This document shows, in pieces, positions 1 to 5,412 of a stretch of 5,412 bases of DNA. A program made the position numbers and the translations under genes. Origin of the DNA: Armatimonadota bacterium. GTDB taxonomy: Bacteria; Vulcanimicrobiota; JACPDS01. How positions within the stretch are numbered: position 1 is the first letter of the stretch; each line of letters opens with the position of its first letter. Location: the NCBI GenBank assembly GCA_016183885.1, contig JACPDS010000007.1, positions 1 to 5,412 on the forward strand. The letters are read 5' to 3'. The notes below the pieces were generated by a model, which was not told where the DNA came from, ran no database searches, and was given only the letters and a program-made list of their open reading frames with translations.

Positions 1-905
1 AAAAAATTTCCATAAAAAGCTTTTACTTTGCCTATGCTCATTGGATAATCTTCATCTAAAATATAATGCTGGGATATTTCTTCCCATTTTATTCTTGGAA
101 CAGGCAGGAAGGGGGCTAATTCTTTTTTTACGCCTACCGGTCCGGATCCCGGTCCTCCTCCGCCATGAGGAGCGCTAAAAGTTTTATGTAAATTTAAATG
201 CATTAAATCAAAACCCAAATCGCCCGTCTTAACTATTCCTAAATTAGCGTTTAAATTTGCTCCATCGCAATAAAATAAAGCCCCTTTACTATGCAGTATT
301 TCAGCAATTTTTAAAATATTTTTTTCAAATAAACCTAAAGTATTAGGATTGGTTAAAATTAACATAGCGGTTTGGTTATTAACTAAGGAATTTAATTTAA
401 CAAAATCTACATCTCCTTCTTTATCGGAAGGAACTTCAATTACTTCAAAACCGGCTATGACCGCAGAAGCCGGATTGGTTCCATGAGCCGAATCGGGAAT
501 TAAAACAATTTTTCGATTTTCTTTCTTATAATCAAAATAAGCTTTAGCGATTAAAAGAGCGGTGAGTTCGCCATGAGCGCCGGCAGACGGCTGAAGGGTA
601 AATGCATCCATACCGGTAATTTCGCTCAAATAACTTTCTAGTAAATACATTAATTCTAACGCCCCTTGAATAAATTCCGCAGGCTCGTAAGGATGCAATT
701 GGGTAAATCCAGAAAGACCGGCTAAATATTCATTAACCTTAGGATTATATTTCATAGTGCAGGAACCTAAAGGATAAAAACCTAGATCTACTCCAAAATT
801 TTTTTGAGAAAGTAAAGTATAATGACGCACCACATCCACTTCGGAGAGTTCTGGAAATTTAAGTTCGCTTCGCAAAAATTTTTCAGGAATTAAATCCGGA
901 ATATT
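1..905 (-). CDS. gcvPB: Glycine dehydrogenase (decarboxylating) subunit 2, partial, 3' end beyond the left edge
   Basis: This is the PLP-binding subunit of the glycine cleavage P-protein, which decarboxylates glycine and passes the aminomethyl group to lipoyl-GcvH in the cytoplasm. About 300 codons are open to the left edge; family members are about 470-490 residues, so the C-terminal third is missing. Visible in order are SEVDVVRHYT, the signature FYPLGSCTMKYNP, LQPSAGAHGE, PDSAHGTNPASA, LTNPNTLGLFE, DGANLNA, and LNLHKTFSAPHGGGGPGSGP with the Schiff-base lysine codon at 183-185. The visible part ends in the conserved SIGKV..FYGNF region. The frame is the same as gcvPA and opens directly after its TAA (906-908). 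No ATG, GTG or TTG lies at the expected start: the first options are ATT at 900-902 and TTG at 873-875. The usual first 20 or so residues (FEKS..GRR type) are absent. Family assignment is certain; whether an intact protein is made is not. Confidence 0.93.
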
Positions 906-938
906 TTACTCTGGAATATCTAATTTTATTTCAGGATA
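873..938 (-). other. In-frame gcvPA/gcvPB junction interrupted by a TAA
   Basis: Reading the minus strand without a frame change gives SADYPEIKLDIPE, then TAA (906-908), then NIPDLIPEKFLRSEL. The part up to YPE (codons 930-938) matches the GcvPA tail, which in the family continues for about 25 more residues. From IKLDIPE on, the peptide resembles the GcvPB N-terminus, where a PxLDVPE segment precedes LIPEKFLR. The stop therefore appears to sit inside GcvPB-like sequence rather than at a natural GcvPA end. One base change in the TAA would give an open gcvPA-gcvPB fusion. Alternatives are a real nonsense mutation, re-initiation at ATT (900-902) or TTG (873-875), or a base-call or assembly error. 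The family comparison is from memory. Confidence 0.6.
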
Positions 939-2180
939 ATCAGCGCTTAAATTATAACCTCCGATTATTCGATGTTCTCTTAAATAGCTATTGATTTTTA
1001 AAGGATTTACCGGAGCGCTAACTGTAAATTCATTAAAAAAGATTCCTTTAAATGGAATAAGATAATTTTTTAACTTAGAAATTTGTTCAAAAAGATAATG
1101 CGCTTTTTGAAAATTTAACTCAGCTGCTTTTCTTAAGCCTTGTTTTCCCAATAAACTAAGATAAATAGTACAAGCCAAAGCGCATAAGGCTTCATTAGTG
1201 CAAATATTGGAAGCGGCTTTGCCTCTTCGAATATGCTGTTCGCGAGCCTGCAGGGTTAGAACAAACCCTCTTCTCCCTTCTATATCAATAGTTTCTCCAA
1301 CAATCCTCCCCGGGATTAATCTTAGCAATTTTTCCTCCGCGGCTATAAAACCTAAAGTTGGCCCTCCAAATGATATAGGCAAGCCTAAACTTTGAGCCTC
1401 TCCTACAACTAAATTTGCTCCATAAAGAGAAGGGGGCTTAATTAAACCTAAAGACATTGCTTCATTAATACAAACTAAAAATAAAGCTCCTTTAGATTTA
1501 GCAATTTCCGCTAAAGGTTCTCCTTCTTCTATAATTCCTAAAAAATTCGGGTTTTGAACGATTAAAGCCGCGCTATCGGCGCTTAATTTATCTTTTACAA
1601 AATTTAAATCTGTTATTCCGTCTTTTAATGGAACTTCAATAATTTCGGCTCTTTTAGCTAAATATGTTTTTAAAATTTTACGATATTCAGGATGCACTCC
1701 TTTAGAAATTAAAATTTTAGCTCTTTTAGTAAAATTAAGCGTTAAAATTACGCCCTCTACTAACGAAGTAGGACCATCGTATAAAGAAGCATTGGCTGTA
1801 TCCATTTCCAAGAGCATGCAAATTAAGCTTTGAAATTCATAAATACTTTGCAATATCCCTTGACTTATCTCGGCTTGATAAGGAGTATAAGCGGTATAAA
1901 ATTCTCCTCTAGAGGTAAGACTGGAAACAACCTGCGGGATAAAATGCCTATAAAGACCGGCGCCTAAGAAAGAAGCGCAATCTTCTAAATTAATATTTTT
2001 AGAGGCGGTTTTTTTAACCTCGCTAATTAACTCCCATTCACTTAAAGGTCTTGGCAGATTAAGTTCTTTTTTTAAAATCAATTCTTTGGGAATATCTATG
2101 AAAAGTTCATCGGGAGAAGAAATCCCTAAAAAATTTAACATTTCTTTAATTTCTTTTTGACTGTGCGGGATATAACTCAT
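906..2180 (-). CDS. gcvPA: Glycine dehydrogenase (decarboxylating) subunit 1, C-terminus apparently short
   Basis: This is the partner subunit of GcvPB in the two-subunit P-protein of the glycine cleavage system. The 424-residue product shows family landmarks in order: the N-terminal YIPHSQKEIKEML (3-15), FLGAGLYRHFIP (71-82), YTPYQAEISQG (98-108), NASLYDG (130-136), QNPNFLG (209-215), EAQSLGLP..FGGP (261-274), REQHIRR (313-319) and ASNICTNEALCALA (323-336). The ATG start is supported by the family-typical N-terminus, although the 27-base gap after gcvH is pure A/T-rich sequence without a Shine-Dalgarno motif, suggesting translation driven by coupling to gcvH. After GGY (407-409) and YPE (415-417) the usual tail of about 25 residues (a VTE..TKEEID type segment) is missing. 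The final IKLDIPE instead looks like the start of GcvPB, which continues in the same frame past the TAA. Function is clear; the integrity of the 3' end is in doubt. Confidence 0.95.
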   Translation of the reverse strand: MSYIPHSQKEIKEMLNFLGISSPDELFIDIPKELILKKELNLPRPLSEWELISEVKKTASKNINLEDCASFLGAGLYRHFIPQVVSSLTSRGEFYTAYTPYQAEISQGILQSIYEFQSLICMLLEMDTANASLYDGPTSLVEGVILTLNFTKRAKILISKGVHPEYRKILKTYLAKRAEIIEVPLKDGITDLNFVKDKLSADSAALIVQNPNFLGIIEEGEPLAEIAKSKGALFLVCINEAMSLGLIKPPSLYGANLVVGEAQSLGLPISFGGPTLGFIAAEEKLLRLIPGRIVGETIDIEGRRGFVLTLQAREQHIRRGKAASNICTNEALCALACTIYLSLLGKQGLRKAAELNFQKAHYLFEQISKLKNYLIPFKGIFFNEFTVSAPVNPLKINSYLREHRIIGGYNLSADYPEIKLDIPE

Positions 2181-2207
2181 TTTATTTTTTATTGTAAAAA
2201 ATATAAT

Positions 2208-2588
2208 TTATTCTTGATTAATTAATTTTTGATATTCTTCAAAATTAAGCAATTTATTTAATTCATTTAAATCTTTTATTTTAATTTTAATCATCCAGCC
2301 TTCCCCGTAAGGATCTTCATTAATTAATTCGGGATGTTCTTCTAAATTTTTATTTACATGGATTACTTCTCCGCTTAAAGGAGCGTATAAATCAGAAACA
2401 GCTTTAACTGATTCTACCACTCCAAAAGTTTTAGAAATTTCTATTTTTGCCTCTTGCGGCGGCAATTCTACAAAAACAATATCTCCTAATTGACTGCAGG
2501 CATATTCAGTAATTCCTACTAAGGCTGTTTCCTCTTCGATGGATACCCATTCATGTTCTTTAGTATATCTTAAATTCTCTGGAAGCAT
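2208..2588 (-). CDS. gcvH: Glycine cleavage system H protein (lipoyl carrier)
   Basis: GcvH carries the lipoyl arm that accepts the aminomethyl group from the P-protein, hands it to GcvT and is reoxidised by dihydrolipoamide dehydrogenase. The product is 126 residues, the normal family length. It has the N-terminal YTKEHEW (8-14), VGITEYACSQLGDIVFVELP (34-residue hairpin region, residues 24-43), and the lipoylation motif ESVKAVSDLYAP (59-70) with Lys62 as the attachment residue (codon 2403-2405). G73-E-V is followed by the conserved N..L...PELIN (78-90) and GEGWMIKI (95-102). The ATG start is fixed by a strong AGGAGG six bases upstream and by the family-typical N-terminus. It is the first gene of the gcv block, followed 27 bases later by gcvPA. 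The gcvT gene that often precedes gcvH is not upstream here; the repeat-bearing gap and cstA are. Confidence 0.97.
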   Translation of the reverse strand: MLPENLRYTKEHEWVSIEEETALVGITEYACSQLGDIVFVELPPQEAKIEISKTFGVVESVKAVSDLYAPLSGEVIHVNKNLEEHPELINEDPYGEGWMIKIKIKDLNELNKLLNFEEYQKLINQE

Positions 2589-2594
2589 ATTTTC

Positions 2595-2600
2595 CCTCCT
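2595..2600 (-). promoter_or_regulatory. Strong ribosome binding site of gcvH
   Basis: The minus strand reads AGGAGG with a 6-base spacer (GAAAAT) before the ATG at 2586-2588. It is the only near-perfect Shine-Dalgarno sequence seen before a gene start in the window; gcvPA and cstA lack one. This supports gcvH as the site of independent translation initiation for the gcv block. Confidence 0.8.
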
Positions 2601-2632
2601 TTTAATTAAAAAATTTAGTCTATCACAAAAAT

Positions 2633-2646
2633 CGCAAATCCTTGCG
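2633..2646 (-). terminator. Small hairpin followed by a T run, possible weak terminator after cstA
   Basis: On the minus strand CGCAA, a GGAT loop and TTGCG form a perfect 5-bp stem, followed by A and five T (2627-2631). Its position, after cstA and before the gcvH ribosome site, would suit a terminator, but the stem is short and not very GC-rich. No convincing gcvH promoter could be placed between it and the gcvH start. It may be chance or part of the flank of the neighbouring inverted repeat. Confidence 0.22.
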
Positions 2647-2653
2647 GCTCTTT

Positions 2654-2701
2654 CCCCTCACCCTTCCCTCTCCCCACTGGGGAGAGGATTAAGGTGAGGG
2701 G
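2654..2701. repeat. GC-rich nested inverted repeat (REP/MITE-like palindromic element)
   Basis: Outer arms CCCCTCACC (2654-2662) and GGTGAGGGG (2693-2701) are perfect complements. Inner arms CCTCTCCCC (2667-2675) and GGGGAGAGG (2679-2687) are also perfect, closing a 3-base ACT loop. The internal bulges are CTTC (2663-2666) and ATTAA (2688-2692). The result is a long two-part cruciform or hairpin, 18 bp in all, much richer in GC than the AT-rich surroundings. Neither strand has a T run directly after the stem, so a classical intrinsic terminator is not supported. Palindromes of this CCCTCACC..CCTCTCCCC pattern are known as dispersed intergenic elements in many environmental bacterial genomes; no second copy lies in this window. 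The rest of the 222-base gap between cstA and gcvH (2589-2810) shows no ORF, riboswitch or clear promoter. Confidence 0.8.
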
Positions 2702-2810
2702 GTTATTTACCCTATCCCATCCCTTAAAAGATATATACTCTGCGGCTTCATACTTCTTCCTTCTTTAATTAAATCACAATATTAGTTAACAGAAAATATA
2801 GAATTTCTTT

Positions 2811-4607
2811 TTAAGCGCCCCAATTATTTTTATTTCCTTTAGAATTTACCTTTAAAAGTTTAATCCATTTATTTGAACAATCTCCAATAATAATTAAAAC
2901 CAGCATCATCATAACTAAAATTAAAAAGCTGTTTAAATTTCCTTGCGAGTTTTTCATCGGCAAATACGTATTTTTAATACTTAAAAACCCGGCGCTTAAA
3001 GTAGTCGCTAACATAAAAAGCATGGGCAGAAAAGTGCATAAAGCATATTTGAAATCACGGTACTTTAAAATTAAAGTGGTAGCAATGCCCAAGGCTATAG
3101 TGGATAAAAGCTGATTAGCGATTCCAAACATCGGCCAGATAGTTTTAATCTCGCCAAAATATAATAAATAACCCCAGGCAAAACAAGTTATGAGGCTGGT
3201 AGCGAAAACCCCGGGCAGCCAGGTATGTTCCTTAAAACGCCCGTAAATCGGGGTTAAAAAATCCTGGAGCAAAAAACGCGCTACCCTTGTGCCGGCATCA
3301 AGAGTAGTTAAAATAAAAACTGCTTCAAACATAATTGCAAAATGATACCAATAAGCCATTAAAAATTTAAATCCGGGGATATTCCCAAAAATATAAGCCA
3401 TGCCTACGGCTAGCGATACAGCGCCGCCCGGGCGTCCTTGAATATTTTCCCCCACTAAATTTGAAAGTTCGTTAAGATGAACCGGTTTCATTCCTAAAGC
3501 AGCAAAGATATCGCCTTTAACATTAATGGCAAAATAATCCGCTGGAATTAAACTTGTTGCGGCAATTAAAGCCATTATAGAAACAAAGGCTTCTACCATC
3601 ATCGCTCCATAACCAATAAAAGGAATTTCGCTTTCTTTTCTAATCATCTTGGGGGTGGTTCCCGAGCCGATTAAAGCATGAAATCCAGAAATCGCTCCAC
3701 AGGCAATAGTAATGCAAACAAAAGGCCAGACCTTTCCGGGGATAACCGGCCCTCCCCCATGAATAAAAGGAGTAAAAGCCGGCATAGCAATCTTAGGATG
3801 AACAATAAAAATTCCTAAAGCTAAAAATAAAATAGTGCCGATTTTCATATAAGCGCTTAAATAATCTCGAGGAACCAATAAAAGCCAGACAGGCAGGACT
3901 GAAGCTAAAAAACCATAAAAAGTAATCAAAAGGGCTAATTCATCTTTGGAGAAAAAAAAATATTTTGCGTAATGGAGATTATTTTGAATATTATATCCAA
4001 AAACTACTCCTAAAATTAATAATATTACTCCTAAAAAAGAAAATAAAATTATTCCTTTAGGATAAATTTTTAAAGAAATTCCCAATATTATAGCGATAGG
4101 AATAGTCATGAAAATTGTAAAAGTTCCCCAGGCGCTTTCAGATAAAGCATTAGCTACCGCAATTCCCAAACCAGCTAAAGCGGTAATAATAATAAAAAGA
4201 ATTGCTATAGAAGTGGCAATGCCGACTACTTTTCCGACTTCTTTTAAGGCAATTTTAGATAAAGATTCTCCATTTTGGCGAATCGAAGCAAATAAAATAA
4301 TAAAATCGTGCGCCCCTCCGGCTAAAACCGCTCCAATTAAAATCCAAAGCAACCCCGGCAAATATCCAAACTGAGCGGCTAAAACCGGACCAATTAATGG
4401 TCCGGGACCGGAAATAGCCGCAAAATGGTGTCCAAAAACAATAAGTTTATTTAAAGGAACATAATCTCTCCCGTCTTTTAATTTAAAAGCCGGAGTAATA
4501 TTTTGGTCGTTTAAACAAGCTACTTTAGCGGATAAAAAAGCCGCATAATAACGATAAGCTAAGGCAAAAATACATAATGCTCCTATTAAAATGACTAAAG
4601 AATTCAT
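2811..4607 (-). CDS. cstA: CstA-family inner-membrane transporter (carbon starvation protein)
   Basis: This is a polytopic membrane protein of the CstA/BtsT family, whose characterised members import pyruvate with protons or have been linked to peptide uptake; the substrate here cannot be read from sequence. The product is 598 residues, shorter than the roughly 700-residue E. coli CstA but within the range of the compact family branch. Landmarks are ITPA..KDGRDYVP (37-51), FGHHFAAISGPGPLIGPVLA (58-77), LAGGAHDF (95-102), GAISGFHALIGSGTTPK (304-320), GRPGGAVSLAVGMA (391-404), LTTLDAGTRVARFLLQD (433-449) and WPMFGIANQLL (491-501). Many hydrophobic segments run from residue 3 to about 575, then a short basic tail. 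The start at 4605-4607 is preferred: it begins as family members do (MN..) and overlaps the upstream stop as ATGA. An ATG at 4650-4652 would add 15 basic residues inside the aminotransferase gene. There is no Shine-Dalgarno sequence, so translational coupling is likely. Confidence 0.95.
   Translation of the reverse strand: MNSLVILIGALCIFALAYRYYAAFLSAKVACLNDQNITPAFKLKDGRDYVPLNKLIVFGHHFAAISGPGPLIGPVLAAQFGYLPGLLWILIGAVLAGGAHDFIILFASIRQNGESLSKIALKEVGKVVGIATSIAILFIIITALAGLGIAVANALSESAWGTFTIFMTIPIAIILGISLKIYPKGIILFSFLGVILLILGVVFGYNIQNNLHYAKYFFFSKDELALLITFYGFLASVLPVWLLLVPRDYLSAYMKIGTILFLALGIFIVHPKIAMPAFTPFIHGGGPVIPGKVWPFVCITIACGAISGFHALIGSGTTPKMIRKESEIPFIGYGAMMVEAFVSIMALIAATSLIPADYFAINVKGDIFAALGMKPVHLNELSNLVGENIQGRPGGAVSLAVGMAYIFGNIPGFKFLMAYWYHFAIMFEAVFILTTLDAGTRVARFLLQDFLTPIYGRFKEHTWLPGVFATSLITCFAWGYLLYFGEIKTIWPMFGIANQLLSTIALGIATTLILKYRDFKYALCTFLPMLFMLATTLSAGFLSIKNTYLPMKNSQGNLNSFLILVMMMLVLIIIGDCSNKWIKLLKVNSKGNKNNWGA
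4604..4607 (-). promoter_or_regulatory. ATGA stop/start overlap coupling the aminotransferase gene to cstA
   Basis: The aminotransferase TGA (4604-4606) shares two bases with the cstA ATG (4605-4607). The preceding bases are A/T-rich with no ribosome binding site. This arrangement normally reflects termination-reinitiation, so both proteins are expected from one transcript. Confidence 0.75.
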
Positions 4608-5412
4608 TGATAATTTTTTTCTAAGACTTCTTTTAAAATAGAAATTCCCCAATCAATTTCAGCTTTACTAATTATAAAAGAAGGGGTAATGCGGATTACC
4701 GATTCCCCGCATGGAATCATTAAAAGACCCTTTTGATAACATTCTTTTAAAATTAAATCTCTTATTTTCTTATCCGGCTCTTTAGTTCGACGATCTTTTA
4801 CAAATTCTACTCCTATTAAAACTCCTAGAGCGCGCACATCTCCGATACACTTAAATTGCTCTTTTAATTCTAAAAGTTTTTCTTTAAAGTAATTACCGAT
4901 TTCTTTAACATAATCGAGCATATTTTGTTCTTTAAGAATTTTAATCGTGCTTAAAGAAGAAATACAGGAAATAAATTGTCCCCCAAAAGTATTAGAGTGC
5001 ATACCTTGTTTTGTAAAATCTAATTCTCCGGGAAAAACTACAGCCCCTATTACCGCTCCATTGCCTAATCCTTTAGCCAGAGTAATAATATCAGGAACAA
5101 TGCCAAAATATTCACAAGCGGTCCAATAACCGGATTTGCCAAAACAGGTTTGAACTTCGTCGGCAATTAATAAAATCTGATATTTTTTAGCGATTTCTTT
5201 TAAAATTTGAAAAAATTCCCGAGGAGGAATAACATAGCCTCCTTCTCCCTGTATCGGTTCAAAAACAATTGCCGCTATTTCGGAAGGAGGAATTAAAGTT
5301 TTAAAATATCTTTCTAAAATTTTAGCGCAGTAAATTTCACAATTTGGATATTCCAGATTATACCAACATCGATAACAATAAGCAAAAGGCAGGGTATAGG
5401 TATTATTAAAAA
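4604..5412 (-). CDS. Class-III PLP aminotransferase (GabT/ArgD/AGXT2-like), 5' end beyond the right edge
   Basis: This is a fold-type I PLP enzyme that moves an amino group between an amino acid and a keto acid. The visible 268 residues lack roughly the first 170 of a typical 430-450. In visible numbering the landmarks are EPIQGEGGYVIPP (51-63), LLIADEVQTCFGKSG (79-93) with the cofactor-binding Asp84, PDIITLAKGLGNG (106-118) with the Schiff-base Lys113 (codon 5072-5074), and HSNTFGGQFISC, where TFGG is the phosphate-contacting loop from the other subunit. They are followed by IGDVRALGVLIGVEFVKD and CGESVIRITPS. The frame is open from the edge to the TGA, so the internal ATG at 5000-5002 is not the start. 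The AKGLGNG and CGES..R..PS style recalls archaeal-type 4-aminobutyrate/ornithine aminotransferases and alanine-glyoxylate aminotransferase 2; the substrate is undecided. A four-cysteine stretch (C12, C15, C24, C28) precedes the EPIQGEGG motif. It is co-transcribed with cstA. Confidence 0.93.
   Translation of the reverse strand, partial: FNNTYTLPFAYCYRCWYNLEYPNCEIYCAKILERYFKTLIPPSEIAAIVFEPIQGEGGYVIPPREFFQILKEIAKKYQILLIADEVQTCFGKSGYWTACEYFGIVPDIITLAKGLGNGAVIGAVVFPGELDFTKQGMHSNTFGGQFISCISSLSTIKILKEQNMLDYVKEIGNYFKEKLLELKEQFKCIGDVRALGVLIGVEFVKDRRTKEPDKKIRDLILKECYQKGLLMIPCGESVIRITPSFIISKAEIDWGISILKEVLEKNYQ

Noticed and set aside
906..908. Genome-wide recoding of TAA as a sense codon
   Set aside because: cstA and gcvH both end at TAA at family-typical lengths, so general recoding is not supported; only a local event at this codon remains possible.
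1198..1395. Plus-strand open frame of 65 codons
   Set aside because: It lies wholly inside gcvPA on the opposite strand, has no ribosome site and shows no recognisable protein; it is an antisense shadow.
2601..2640. Promoter for gcvH (TTGCGA or TTGTGA with A/T-rich -10 candidates)
   Set aside because: Spacing of the candidate boxes is wrong, or the start would fall in the ribosome site; any A/T-rich stretch would give similar matches.
2589..2810. Glycine riboswitch upstream of gcvH
   Set aside because: The gap contains a palindromic repeat and A/T-rich sequence, and I could not find the conserved glycine aptamer core on the minus strand.
3952..3960. Run of nine A (T9 in the cstA coding strand) as a slippage or phase-variation site
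   Set aside because: The frame is intact across it, it encodes Phe codons in an AT-rich gene, and nothing suggests a regulated switch.
4108..4374. Plus-strand open frame of 88 codons
   Set aside because: It is antisense to conserved CstA coding sequence, with composition explained by the complement of membrane-segment codons.
4608..4652. Longer cstA start at the ATG at 4650-4652
   Set aside because: The extra 15 residues are basic and not family-like, would overlap the aminotransferase gene by 49 bases, and the ATGA overlap start fits better.
4947..5129. Plus-strand open frame of 60 codons
   Set aside because: It is antisense to the PLP-lysine region of the aminotransferase and has no independent support.

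Overview
The window is AT-rich bacterial DNA, densely coding, with every supported gene on the minus strand. It looks like a metagenome-type contig from an uncultured bacterium with a split (two-subunit) glycine decarboxylase, the form typical of Thermus, Thermotoga, clostridia and many candidate phyla rather than of Proteobacteria. The stop codons seen (TAA three or four times, TGA once) fit the standard bacterial code. A candidate phylum such as Omnitrophota would be compatible, but nothing here proves a taxon.

In the direction of transcription (right to left) there are two blocks. The first is the 3' two thirds of a class-III PLP aminotransferase (running off the right edge) joined by a 4-base ATGA overlap to a cstA-family membrane transporter. 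A gap of 222 bases follows. It holds a GC-rich nested inverted repeat of the kind found as dispersed elements in many environmental genomes, and a small hairpin followed by a short T run. The second block is gcvH, gcvPA and gcvPB (running off the left edge): the lipoyl carrier and the two P-protein subunits of the glycine cleavage system. gcvT and the dihydrolipoamide dehydrogenase gene are not in the window.

The gcv genes together decarboxylate glycine and load the aminomethyl group on lipoyl-GcvH. The aminotransferase and CstA probably handle amino or keto acids (CstA relatives carry pyruvate or peptides). A metabolic link between the two blocks is plausible but is inference.

The most unusual point is the gcvPA/gcvPB junction. 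Both genes lie in the same reading frame. GcvPA lacks its usual C-terminal tail, and its last residues resemble the N-terminus of GcvPB. A single TAA separates it from the rest of gcvPB, which has no ATG, GTG or TTG start where one is expected. This looks like a deletion-fusion of the two subunits interrupted by one stop codon, or a sequence or assembly error. No new defence system, mobile element, CRISPR array or RNA gene is visible.
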